From NCBI GenBank assembly GCA_018970725.1, contig JAGWVU010000019.1, forward strand, positions 27,635-91,634: a stretch of DNA of 64,000 bases, written 5' to 3'. This DNA is from Verrucomicrobiota bacterium (GTDB taxonomy: Bacteria > Verrucomicrobiota > Verrucomicrobiia > Verrucomicrobiales > DEV007). The notes under the pieces are model-generated. The model worked only from the letters and a program-made list of their open reading frames with translations, was not told the origin of the DNA and searched no databases. Below are positions 35,202 through 45,100 of this stretch, one piece after another; the stretch's first letter is position 1, and every line of letters starts with the position of its first letter. The position numbers and the translations under genes are program-made.

Positions 35202-37655
35202 TCAATGGTTGAAGAGGAATTCCTTGGTGTTGATCAGTGCCCAAAGCATGTCCTCGAAGGCAATCTGATCCGCCTTGCCGCGGGCCTCGCCCACCGCGGC
35301 CCCTCTTTTCTTCGCCAGGTGCCCCAGCGCCGCCTCCACCTCCTTCGCTTCCGGAGGCCGTCCGACCGCCGCCAGATAGAGGTCGGAAATTTTCGCCAGG
35401 TCCGGAGACGTCAGCGCCGCCAACCGCGCCGCACGGCCCTGCGGATGCGCCAGCTTGGATTGCAGGGTCGGCGAATTGATCAGGTGCAGGCTCTGCGCCA
35501 GATTCGCGTCCGACGTCCGTTCGCATTCACAGGCGCTCTCCATCGAGGGCCGCCCGAAGACGCTGAGGAAATAGACTTCCTTGTTGTAGCTGTCGTCCGG
35601 GAGCGCGATCGCCCTCGTCCCCTTCTCCTGCCCTCCGAAGTTGTCTTCCGTTTCCGCCACCAAGTTGATGGAGTCCAGAAGCACCTCCGCCGGAAGCCGC
35701 CGCGGGTAGAAACGGGAGTAGTTCTGACGGTCGGTCAGGTTGTGGGCGTTCGGCTCCGCGCTCAACTGGTAGGTATGGCTGGAAACGATCAGCCGCATCA
35801 ACTCGCGCAGGTCGTAGCCGCTCACCGTGAAGTAGGTGGCCAAGGCATCGAGCAATTCCGGGTGCGTGGCCGGATTGGTCACCCGCATGTCATCCTCCGG
35901 CTCCACCAAGCCGCGACCGAAGAAATGTTTCCAATACCGGTTCACCAGCATGCGGGCGAAAAACGGGTTGTCGCGATCGCTCATCCAATCCGCCAGGGCA
36001 AACCGGGGATCACGCTCCGGGGAGATCCGCAGGACTTCGCCGCCGAGCGGAGCCGGACTCAAGGTTTTGCCGGTGCGCGGATTGGCCATGGTCGCCGCCT
36101 TGCGCTGGTGAAACACGATGGTCTCCCCGGGGCCATCCGCCGCCTTGGTGCCGAGCGTGGAGAAAAAGGCAGCAAAGCTGTAATAGTCATCCTGACTCCA
36201 CTTCTCATACGGGTGATGATGGCATTGCGCGCATTGCACCCGCACCCCGAGAAAGATCTGGGCGATGTCCTGCATCCGGTCCTTCTGATCCGGCACGGAC
36301 CGATACCAAGCCGTCGCGGGACTATGGCCCAGATCCCCCGAAGCGGTGAGCAACTCACTGACGATGCGGTCGAACGGCTGGTTCTCCGCGAGGCTGCGGC
36401 GGAGCCAGTCGTGAAACGCGTAGGTGCCGAAGGCGTATTCCGGCTTGGCCCGCTTGTTCCGGAGAATCGCGGTCCATTTGCCGGCAAACCACTCCGCGCA
36501 CTCATCGGAGACGAGGAGGGAGTCGATCCGGCGGGCGCGCTTGTCGGGCGTGCGATCCGCGAGGAACGCCTCGGTCTCGGCCTTGGAAGGCAAGCGACCG
36601 GCCAGATCCAGCGTGACGCGCCGGAGGAAAACCGCGTCGTCCGCCTGCTCAGAGGGAGGCAGGCCGAGAAGTTTCAGTTTCCGTTGGATCAACTCATCGA
36701 TGAAATTGGCCGCCACCATGGGCGGAACGGGGGCTCCGAGAGGCAGATCGGCGACAAAGACATCCACCTTCTCCTGGAACCGCACCATGATCGAAGTGCT
36801 CCCCGGGAGTTCCTTGAAGGTCACGAGGCCATCTTCGGCGACTTCCGCCATCTCCTCCTGATTCGCTTCATATTGCACCGCCCGGCTGATGTCGCGCGTG
36901 GTGCCATCCGAGTAATACGCGGTCACGGAGAGTTGCTGACGGGCTCCGGGGGCAGCGACCCGCTGTTTCGGGAAGACCTCGATCCGTTGGATGGAGGGAT
37001 CGCTCTCCCGCCCGTAAGGCATTCCCTGGCGGATCCAACGCACCAGAAACTGAAAGTCGTGGCTCTCGGGATCCATCCGCGCCCCGCCGCCATGCGGCGT
37101 TTCACCGGTCGCTTTGGTGAGGAGTAGACTGCGCTCGGGCGCGGCCGGGAAGACACGGCGGCCCCGCGCCTCCCGGGTCAGGTAATCGAAATCATTCCAA
37201 GGTTCATAACCGAGCAACGAGAGGCGGAACCCGTTCTGCCCCCCCGACTTGCCATGACAGCCGCCACCGTTGCACCCATACCGGGTCAGGATAGGCACCA
37301 CGTCGTTGGTGAAATTGATCGGTTGCGGCTCCGCGCTTTGCTCCACGCGGACTTGGATCGACCCCGAACTCCCATCCGAATGGGTCACCGACACCGTGGC
37401 CTGGCCATCGGTCACCGGCTTGAGGAATCCGGTTCCATCGAAAGCGACCACCCCCGCCGGTTCGACCGACCATCGGACATCATGGGTCACGTCCCGGGAT
37501 TCACCGGAGGTCACCACCACCTGCTGCCGGGCATCCGGACCGAGCAGGATGATGGGATCGGTGCCGCCGGAACGTCCGCGAACGGACAGGGCGGGAGCCG
37601 CGACGACTCCGGTCACGGCAAGCGAGAGGCACAATGGGATCAATTTCAGGTGCAT
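35202..37655 (-). CDS. DUF1549/DUF1553 cytochrome-like protein (PSD1 family)
   Basis: An 817-residue exported protein of the PSD1 family found widely in Planctomycetota and Verrucomicrobiota. Signal peptide MHLKLIPLCLSLAVTGVVAA is followed by a Big2-like immunoglobulin domain (about 25-105). A cytochrome region has the non-standard motif CNGGGCH (Cys128, Cys133, His134; CX4CH). Another Big2-like segment (about 215-310) precedes the DUF1549 domain (about 315-520), which contains CAQCHHHPYEKW. A DUF1553 domain (about 550-800) closes the protein with YWKHFFGRGLVEPEDDMR. The function is not established. The start overlaps the end of the upstream DUF1501 gene by ten bases, matching the well-known PSD1/DUF1501 pairing. 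Confidence 0.93.
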   Translation of the reverse strand: MHLKLIPLCLSLAVTGVVAAPALSVRGRSGGTDPIILLGPDARQQVVVTSGESRDVTHDVRWSVEPAGVVAFDGTGFLKPVTDGQATVSVTHSDGSSGSIQVRVEQSAEPQPINFTNDVVPILTRYGCNGGGCHGKSGGQNGFRLSLLGYEPWNDFDYLTREARGRRVFPAAPERSLLLTKATGETPHGGGARMDPESHDFQFLVRWIRQGMPYGRESDPSIQRIEVFPKQRVAAPGARQQLSVTAYYSDGTTRDISRAVQYEANQEEMAEVAEDGLVTFKELPGSTSIMVRFQEKVDVFVADLPLGAPVPPMVAANFIDELIQRKLKLLGLPPSEQADDAVFLRRVTLDLAGRLPSKAETEAFLADRTPDKRARRIDSLLVSDECAEWFAGKWTAILRNKRAKPEYAFGTYAFHDWLRRSLAENQPFDRIVSELLTASGDLGHSPATAWYRSVPDQKDRMQDIAQIFLGVRVQCAQCHHHPYEKWSQDDYYSFAAFFSTLGTKAADGPGETIVFHQRKAATMANPRTGKTLSPAPLGGEVLRISPERDPRFALADWMSDRDNPFFARMLVNRYWKHFFGRGLVEPEDDMRVTNPATHPELLDALATYFTVSGYDLRELMRLIVSSHTYQLSAEPNAHNLTDRQNYSRFYPRRLPAEVLLDSINLVAETEDNFGGQEKGTRAIALPDDSYNKEVYFLSVFGRPSMESACECERTSDANLAQSLHLINSPTLQSKLAHPQGRAARLAALTSPDLAKISDLYLAAVGRPPEAKEVEAALGHLAKKRGAAVGEARGKADQIAFEDMLWALINTKEFLFNH

Positions 37656-39046
37656 GGCAAAATCTCCGGAATCACGGAACCAAACGGAAGGATCGGCATC
37701 GGCCGGCCCAAGGCATCAAAGGTGCTTTCATGGGGATCGATCCCGAGGTGCCCGTAAACCGTGGCCCAGAGATCGTTCGGCGTGAGCATCCGGTCCACCG
37801 GGTGCTCGCCCTTGGCGTTGGTGGCCCCCACGACCTGGCCGGTCCGCATCCCGCCCCCGCTCACCAGCATCGACATCGCCCCCGGCCAGTGATCGCGCCC
37901 CGGTTGCATCACGCCGGTCTGGCTGCCCCGCTGCTGGTTCAGCTTCGGCGTCCGCCCGAACTCACCGGTGCAAATCAAGAGGGTGTTCCGGTCCAACCCG
38001 CGGGCGTAAAGATCCTCGATCAATGCGGTCAGGGCTTGGTCGTAACTCGGCAGGCGCCAACGCAAATCGTCGTTGATATCGCAATTCACCGCGTGGGAAT
38101 CCCAGTTGTAGGTGCAGTTCTTCGGCATCTCCCGGTGCGGCTGTTCCCAAACCATGGTGACGAAGCGGCATCCCGCTTCCACCAATCGCCGGGCCAGCAA
38201 CCCCCGTTGCCCGAACCGCGTCATCCCGTAGCGCTCCCGCACCGGCTGCGGTTCTTTCGACAAATCGAACGCCGCGCGCACCGCCGGACTGGTCAGGATG
38301 GTGACTGCTTCCTGATGGAACGAGTCCATCGCCGCCATCGATCCGCCCTGATCGAGCCCTCGCCGGAGCCGGTCGAAACCACCGAGGAGGGTGAGCCGGT
38401 CATCCAAACGATCCGACAGTTCCGGCGCCAAACTGAGGTTCTGCACCTGGAAGTCCGGCTGGCTCGGGTCCCCGTGGAAGAGGAAGGGCGTGCGGCTCTG
38501 CCCCAACCACGCCGCGCCGAGACTGAACACATCAATCCCCTGGCGGCCGGTGTCCGTGCCAATCACAACATTGGGCACCCCGTCCGCCCCAAGCCCGCCC
38601 AACCGGTCCATGACAATGGAACTGACGGCCGGGGCGTCGTTCACAAAGCCAGTCGGAGCGGCCGGAATCCGCCCCGTCATGAAGCGTTTGTGCCCGCCGC
38701 CGTGATCCCCGAACTCATGGTGACAGGAACGGATCAGGGTGAATTTGTCGGCGATCCGGGCATGCCGGGGCAGGAGTTCGCCGACCTCGATCCCCGGTAC
38801 ATTGGTCCGGATGGGCCGGAAAATGCCCCGGTATTCAGCCGGCGCATCCGGCTTGAGATCATACATCTCCATGTGGGGCGGCCCGCCCGGCAACCAGATG
38901 AAAATGACGTTGGCGTCCCGGGTGGTTCCCCGCGCCTTGGCTTGCAAAAAACCGGGCAGCCCGAGCCCCGCCAAACTCAGCGAGCCGATCTCCATGAAGG
39001 AGCGACGCCGCACCGGTCCAGAACAGAACTGAGGCATCGGCTCCAT
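37646..39046 (-). CDS. DUF1501 protein, Tat-exported (partner of PSD1)
   Basis: A 466-residue DUF1501 protein, a family with alkaline-phosphatase/sulfatase-like fold. It has a twin-arginine-like leader (VRRRSFMEIGSLSLAGLGLPGFLQA). Family blocks are VIFIWLPGGPPHMEMYDLKPDAP, EVGELLPRHARIADKFTLIRSCHHEFGDHGGGHKRFMTG, CTGEFGRTPKLN and [32 protein letters not shown]. The start at 39046, two bases past the stop of the preceding DUF1501 gene, was preferred over 39076. It overlaps the PSD1 gene by ten bases. The catalytic role is unproven; the His/Asp-rich blocks suggest a metal site. Confidence 0.92.
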   Translation of the reverse strand: MEPMPQFCSGPVRRRSFMEIGSLSLAGLGLPGFLQAKARGTTRDANVIFIWLPGGPPHMEMYDLKPDAPAEYRGIFRPIRTNVPGIEVGELLPRHARIADKFTLIRSCHHEFGDHGGGHKRFMTGRIPAAPTGFVNDAPAVSSIVMDRLGGLGADGVPNVVIGTDTGRQGIDVFSLGAAWLGQSRTPFLFHGDPSQPDFQVQNLSLAPELSDRLDDRLTLLGGFDRLRRGLDQGGSMAAMDSFHQEAVTILTSPAVRAAFDLSKEPQPVRERYGMTRFGQRGLLARRLVEAGCRFVTMVWEQPHREMPKNCTYNWDSHAVNCDINDDLRWRLPSYDQALTALIEDLYARGLDRNTLLICTGEFGRTPKLNQQRGSQTGVMQPGRDHWPGAMSMLVSGGGMRTGQVVGATNAKGEHPVDRMLTPNDLWATVYGHLGIDPHESTFDALGRPMPILPFGSVIPEILPCT

Positions 39047-39047
39047 A

Positions 39048-40397
39048 TCAACCGACCAGTTCGGGCATCGGCGCATAGGGGGCGTCCACCAGATACTGCG
39101 GACGTCCCGTCAAATCTTCGAAGGTCACTTTCCGACCGTCGATTCCCAAGTTGTGGTAAAGGGTCGAGAAAATCTCCTGGAAGTGCACCGGACGCTCCAC
39201 CGCCTCCCCGCCCAAACGATCGGTCGCCCCGATCACCTGACCGGTCCGCATCCCTCCCCCGGCCAACAGGGCGCAGGCGACCCGGGGCCAGTGATCCCGA
39301 CCGGCCCGCGCATTGATGACCGGGGTGCGGCCGAACTCGCCCCAGACCACTACCGAAACGTCCCGGTCCAGCCCGCGGTCATGCAAATCCCCGACCAACG
39401 CACTCAACCCTTGGTCAAGAAGCGGAAATTCTTCCCGCCCCTGGCGGAAATTGGCGAAATGCCAATCCCAACGACTGAAGCTCAGCGTCACCACCCGGGC
39501 CCCGGCCTCGACCAAACGCCGCGCCATGAGAAACTGATCGAGACGGCGCCAACTGCCGTCGTCCTTCAAGGATTCGCTCCCCCGGCCGTAACGGGCGATG
39601 GTCGCGGGATTCTCCCGGCTGATGTCCAGGGCGTCGGCCAGCTGGCTCGAGGTCAATACCCCGAAGGCCTGCTGGTGAAAGGCATCCATGCCCTCCACCG
39701 TCGCGGAAGCGTCGAACTCCCGCCGGAACTGATCAAAACTGGCTAGCAACCCCTTGCGATCCTGCAACCGCTCCAAGCTGACCCCCTTGAGAACCAGATC
39801 CTGCTGGCCACCCCCGCGGAATGGTTGGAACGCCGCATGGGCCGACCCGAGAAAACCGGCCTGCCCGGGATCACTCCAGGGCTCGTGACCGGTCTTCGGC
39901 GACAGACCGAGAAACGGCGGCACCGCTTGGGAAACACCCCCCTGGAGCTTGGAGAGCACCGCTCCGATGCTGGGCCATCCCCCCGGAGGCCCTCCCGCCG
40001 AGGGCTTGCCAGTCAAACACTGCTGGGCATCGTGCCGCCCGGACGCTCCCACCACGGAACGAATTACCGCGAACTTGTCCATCATCCCCGCCATTCTCGG
40101 GAACTCCTCGCAAATCCGGAGGCCGGGGACATTGGTCGGGATGGAGGAAAATTCCCCGCGGATCTCCCGGGGCGCATCCGGCTTGAGATCGAACATATCC
40201 TGATGCGGCGGACCGCCCGGCAGGAAAATCATGATCACGGCCTTGTGCCCGAGCCCGCCGTTGCCGGAGGCCTGCTCCGCTTGCAGCAAACCGGGTAAAC
40301 TCAGCCCGGCAGTGCCTAGACCGCCGATCCGAAGAAAATTGCGACGGCTGCGACCGTCGCAGAACATGGAGCAACCTGTGGATTGGATTCGTAGCAT
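39048..40397 (-). CDS. DUF1501 protein, second paralog
   Basis: A 449-residue DUF1501 protein starting [40 protein letters not shown]. The RRNFL segment is a twin-arginine-type leader, and the MLRI...CDG...RR opening is usual for this subgroup, which decides the start. Shared blocks are [36 protein letters not shown] and [32 protein letters not shown]. It is about as similar to its downstream neighbour as paralogs in such clusters usually are, so an old duplication is likely. Its stop codon is one base away from the next start codon. It belongs to the same long operon. Confidence 0.92.
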   Translation of the reverse strand: MLRIQSTGCSMFCDGRSRRNFLRIGGLGTAGLSLPGLLQAEQASGNGGLGHKAVIMIFLPGGPPHQDMFDLKPDAPREIRGEFSSIPTNVPGLRICEEFPRMAGMMDKFAVIRSVVGASGRHDAQQCLTGKPSAGGPPGGWPSIGAVLSKLQGGVSQAVPPFLGLSPKTGHEPWSDPGQAGFLGSAHAAFQPFRGGGQQDLVLKGVSLERLQDRKGLLASFDQFRREFDASATVEGMDAFHQQAFGVLTSSQLADALDISRENPATIARYGRGSESLKDDGSWRRLDQFLMARRLVEAGARVVTLSFSRWDWHFANFRQGREEFPLLDQGLSALVGDLHDRGLDRDVSVVVWGEFGRTPVINARAGRDHWPRVACALLAGGGMRTGQVIGATDRLGGEAVERPVHFQEIFSTLYHNLGIDGRKVTFEDLTGRPQYLVDAPYAPMPELVG

Positions 40398-40482
40398 TGG
40401 GGGCGATACTCCTTCCGTCCCCCATCACCGCCCCCTTCCGGGGTTTCTTGCAACGCGGACCGTTCTTTCCGCCCGCACCCCT

Positions 40483-41928
40483 TCAAACGAAGGGAATCGG
40501 AGCCCCGTGATACACGAAATTCGGGCGATCCACCCGGTCCCGCCAAACAATCTCCCGCGGCAATCCCAGCGCTTCGTAAATCGTGGCGGCCAAATTTTCC
40601 GGCTTTTGCGGATCACTGTCCGGATAGGCGCCGGTTTTGTCGCTTGAACCCACAATCCGTCCCCCGGGAATGCCTCCGCCGGCTACCAGGACCGATTGCA
40701 CGCCACCCCAGTGATCCCGCCCCGGCAAAGCCTTGGCAGAGAGCCGGGAAATCTTCGGCGTGCGCCCGAACTCACCGGCCATGACCACCAAGGTATTCTC
40801 CAACATCCCGCGCTCCTGCAAGTCGGTCAACAAGGCCGCAACCGCCCGATCCATCGGCGGCAGAAGGAAATTCTTGAGGTTCGGGAAGATGGCCTGGTGA
40901 TTGTCCCAGCACTCGTTGTTCCCCAGATTGACCTGGATCATCCCCACCCCGGCCTCCACCAACTGGCGCGCCAGAAGCAGCGACCAACCGAACGCATTCC
41001 GCCCGTAGCGATCCTGCGTCCGGGCATCCGCCGCATGGACATCGAAGGCCGCCTTGGTGCGCGGATCGAACAGGAGATCCATGGCCATCGCCTGATTCCG
41101 GCTCACTCCCTCCGTTTCCGCCACCTTCTCCAGAAACGCCTGCTGCCGGTTGAGATACCGCAACAGGTTGTCCCGCTCCCGCAACCGCCCGGCATCCAAT
41201 CCCTCCGGCAGCGTGAAACTCGGCACGTCGAACACCTTGGCGCTCCCATCCTGCCGCCCGGTCTCGTGGTGGAACAAATAGTCCGGATACGCCCCGTAGG
41301 TGGCCGGATTGTAACCGGAGCACTCCAGAAAGAAAGGATTGTAGGCGGTGCCCATCTGACCGGCAAACTGCCCGGGAAGCGTCCTCCCCGTCCGGTGCAC
41401 GATCTTCTCGGGCAACGCGATGGCCGGCGGGAGATTGTTGCGCGCCTCCAAAAGCTGGGTCGCGATCGCGGCCATCGACGGATGATCCCCGTCCTTCGGC
41501 TGCCCCGGATCAAACCCCGTCGGAAGATCCGACCTCCCGGTCAACATCACGTGATGCCCTTGGGAATGCTCGTTGAACGGGTGGGTCAAGGAACGGCAAA
41601 CCGACCACAGCTGGCTGCACTTCGCCAGCTCCGGAAGATGTTCGCAAATCCGCAGGCCGGGTGTGCGCGTCGCGATGGACCGGAATTCCCCCCGAATTTC
41701 CGCCGGAGCATCCGGCTTCATGTCGAAGGACTCGTGCTGCGACAACCCGCCGGACAGAAAGATGTAAATGACGGACTTCGCCGCCGGTCGCCGCTCCCTC
41801 TTCGGTTCCGACGCCAATCCCTGGAGAAGGGAGACGTGGTGCATGCCCAACCCCAACAGACCGATGCCTCCCGCCTGGAGGCAGGAACGCCGGGGAACCA
41901 ACGGATGCGAAAACGCGGCAGAGTTCAC
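40483..41928 (-). CDS. DUF1501 protein, third and most diverged paralog
   Basis: A 481-residue DUF1501 protein and the first gene of the operon. GTG 41928 has a strong GGAGGGG ribosome site four bases before it, which favours it over ATG 41985. The leader (LVPRRSCLQAGGIGLLGLGMHHVSLLQG) is twin-arginine-like. Blocks are VIYIFLSGGLSQHESFDMKPDAPAEIRGEF, MAGEFGRTPKISRLSAKALPGRDHWGGVQSVLVAGGGIPGGRIVGSSDKTGAYP and PENLAATIYEALGLP. It represents a different DUF1501 subgroup from the two downstream paralogs. A gap of 85 bases separates it from the next gene, so an internal promoter is possible. Confidence 0.92.
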   Translation of the reverse strand: MNSAAFSHPLVPRRSCLQAGGIGLLGLGMHHVSLLQGLASEPKRERRPAAKSVIYIFLSGGLSQHESFDMKPDAPAEIRGEFRSIATRTPGLRICEHLPELAKCSQLWSVCRSLTHPFNEHSQGHHVMLTGRSDLPTGFDPGQPKDGDHPSMAAIATQLLEARNNLPPAIALPEKIVHRTGRTLPGQFAGQMGTAYNPFFLECSGYNPATYGAYPDYLFHHETGRQDGSAKVFDVPSFTLPEGLDAGRLRERDNLLRYLNRQQAFLEKVAETEGVSRNQAMAMDLLFDPRTKAAFDVHAADARTQDRYGRNAFGWSLLLARQLVEAGVGMIQVNLGNNECWDNHQAIFPNLKNFLLPPMDRAVAALLTDLQERGMLENTLVVMAGEFGRTPKISRLSAKALPGRDHWGGVQSVLVAGGGIPGGRIVGSSDKTGAYPDSDPQKPENLAATIYEALGLPREIVWRDRVDRPNFVYHGAPIPFV

Positions 41929-42189
41929 GATCCCCTCCACGCCATTGCCGCCGCCGATCTTTCGGGAGCCGGAAATCGGGATCAAGGCTCTAGTTTTGCA
42001 TGTTTCATAATTTTAATAATTTTAAAGATTAGCTGAGACCAATCTTCCAGAAATTCTCTTTGCATCTTTTCCTTATGGCCATATCAGCGAATATCATTTT
42101 TGATTCTGAAAATTGAGAGTTTAAAGAAATAGCCACTCCGGGCGACTCGGTCCGGACTCTTCATTCCTCCATCCTCTCCCCTCCAGCCC
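41929..42189. promoter_or_regulatory. AT-rich divergent promoter region
   Basis: This 261-base gap separates the DUF1501/PSD1 operon (-) from the giant malectin/dehydrogenase gene (+). It is clearly more AT-rich than the surrounding DNA, especially 41998-42130, as expected for two divergent promoters. No pair of -35 and -10 boxes stands out enough to name. Confidence 0.5.
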
Positions 42190-45100
42190 ATGCGTTCCCA
42201 CGTCTCCCTCCTCGCGCTGCTCTCCCTCCTCCTCTGGCTCCCGGCCACCTCCGGGCAGGCCCAGACTTACAAGATCAACGGGGGCGGGGCCGCCGTCGCC
42301 CCATTCTCCGCCGACCAGAAATTCACCGGAAGCTCGACCACCTACGTCACCACCGCCCCCATCACCGGGGTCGGCACCTATCCGATGGCGATCTACCAGA
42401 CCGAGCGTTCCGGGGATTTCACCTACCTGCTCGACGGATTTCCCGCCAACGCTCCTTGCGAGGTCCGGCTTCATTTTGCCGAGACCTTCTGGGACCAAAC
42501 CGGCAAACGGCTTTTCAGCGTTGATCTCAACGGGAAATCCATCCTGTCCGGCTACGACATCTTGGCCAAGGCCGGGGGCAAGAACAAGGCGATCGTGGAA
42601 ACATTTCTGGCCAATTCCAACGCCAGCGGCCAGTTGCTCTTCGCCTTCAAACCCGAGGTCGACAACGCCAAGATCAGCGCCATCGAGGCCAAGGTCCTCT
42701 TCACCGGTCCCTACACGGCCAAGACGAAGGTTCAGCCCGGGATGGGCGCGGCCGGAGCGGTGGGTGCCTATCTCAACGGCAAACTTCCTTCCCTCAACCC
42801 CACCCAGAGTTCCGCATCCGGCGGTTGGGATGTGGTCAACGCGTTCCCGGGCCTCGCGGGGCAGCTGCCCAATGTCATGAGCATTTACGCGGTGCCCAAC
42901 ACCACCCCGCAAAAGCTCATCGCCCGATTGCGCGGCGGCCAGATGAAGGTTTTCGATGAAAGCCCCTCCGTCACGACGTCCGAGACGTTCATGGACATCG
43001 GGGACCGCGTCAACCTGGGCAACAACGGGGGGCTCAGCGCCTTCTGTTTCCACCCGCAGTTCAATGTGGCCGGGTCGCCCAACAAGGACTTCGTCTATGT
43101 TTACTACCAGACGATCCAGAACGCGGTGATGTACAACCGCCTCTCCCGCTTCACCCGGAACCCGGCCACCGGCAAGGTCGACAACTCCACCGAACTGGTG
43201 ATGATCCAGACCAAGGACGTGGTCATCTTCGACCACACCGGCGGCGCCATGATCTTCGACAACCAGGGTTATCTCATTCTCATGTATGGCGACCTTGAGT
43301 GGACCGATGAGGAATACGCCCAATGCCTGAGCCTGGACTCGATGTTCCAGAGTTCCATCATCCGCATCGACGTGGATATGAAGCCGACCAACCTGAAGCC
43401 GACCCGCACGCTGCAGGGTGGTTTGGTGAACGGGATCCAGACCACCAAGAGCCTCAATACCGGACGCTATGCCGGGGCCGGCAACTTTTCGGGAATCGGC
43501 TACCACATTCCCGTGGACAATCCTTACAACGATGTTCCCACCGCCCTCAAGGAACACTATGGGAAGGGGGTCCGCAATCCGTGGAACATCACCAAGGATC
43601 CGGTCACCGGAGACATCCTCTTTTTCGATGCGGGCTCCAACATGGGAGACAAGTGGGAGGAGGTCAATCTCCTGAAACCCAAGGCCGACTACGGCTGGCC
43701 GTATTGGGAGGGACCGATCTCCAAGACCTTCGAGACGGGCATCGCCGCCCCCGTCCCGATCGTCTACAACAGCCCCACCCCGATCAACACGCCGATGGGC
43801 GTCTTCACCCAGGACGTGGCCTCTTACAATCATGCCAATGGCAATGGCAATGCGATGGGGGATGGCGATGTCTATCAGGGAACCCTCTTGCCCGGTCTCA
43901 AAGGAAAACTGGTTTACTGCGACTTCACCTCGGGCCGTTTCTGGGCCAAGGATTACAAGACGCCGGGCAGTCAGGATACCATCATCATGGACATCGACGG
44001 CGGAATCGCAGGGGTCAAGTCCAGCCCTGACAAACAGAACCTTTACATCGTCAACTACAACCTCGGCATCATCTACAAGATGGTGAGCGTCGGACTCCCG
44101 AATCCGCAACCGCCCGCCCTTCTCTCCCAAACCGGCGCCTTCACCGATTTGGCCAGCCTCACCCCGACCCCGGGATTGATTCCTTACGAACCGGCCTCCC
44201 CCCTCTGGAGTGATAACGCCGCCAAGCACCGCTGGATGGCGATCCCCAATGACGGCACGCACAACACCACGGCGGAGAAGATCGTGTTCTCGGGGAACGG
44301 AGAATGGTCCTTCCCGGTGGGGACGGTCTTCGTCAAACATTTCGAACTTCCTGCCAATGCCAACAGCCCCAACAGCGTGGTTCGGTTGGAAACCCGTTTC
44401 CTCGTGCACGGAGCGGACGGTTACTTCGCGTTCTCCTACAAATGGAACGTGGAAGGCACGGAGGCTTTCCTGCAAAACAACGCCTCCACCGCAACCATCC
44501 CGGTCACCCAGACTGGCGGGGCGGTGACGAACCAGGTTTGGGAATTCCCCAGTCAGAGCGCCTGTATGGATTGCCACCAACAGGCGGCCGGCCGCGTGCT
44601 CGGGGCCAAGACCCTCGCCTTGAACTGGTCTTATCCTTACGCCTCTCAAGGCACCCAGAACCAAATCACCTATCTCAACTCCAAGGCCATCTTCACCGAG
44701 TCGCTCAACCTCGCGCTCCTCCCCACTTACATCACCGCCAAGGGCCTCAAGGACACCAGCGCCTCCGTCGAGACCCGGGTGCGCTCGTTCATCGATATGA
44801 ACTGTTCCAGCTGTCACCGTCCCGGCGGCACGGCCGGTCGAGCGGTGTTCGACGCCCGCCTCACCACCCCCTTGGAATTGGCCGGCCTTGTCAACGCCAC
44901 CCCCAGCGCCGATACCCTCGGCCTGCCCAACGCCAAACTGATCAAACCCGGTGATGCCGCGAACTCGATCTTCTCCGTCCGGGACGCCAGCCGCAACCCG
45001 GCCATCCAGATGCCGCCTCTCGGCACCACCATCGCCCACCCGGAGTATATTCCCCTGCTCAACAGCTGGATCAACGGAATGACCTCCACCGTGACGGACT

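Noticed and set aside
32857..37127. Long plus-strand frames (737 and 661 codons) over the PPC and PSD1 genes
   Set aside because: They are Arg/Gly/His-rich shadows of minus-strand genes with coupled starts and known domains.
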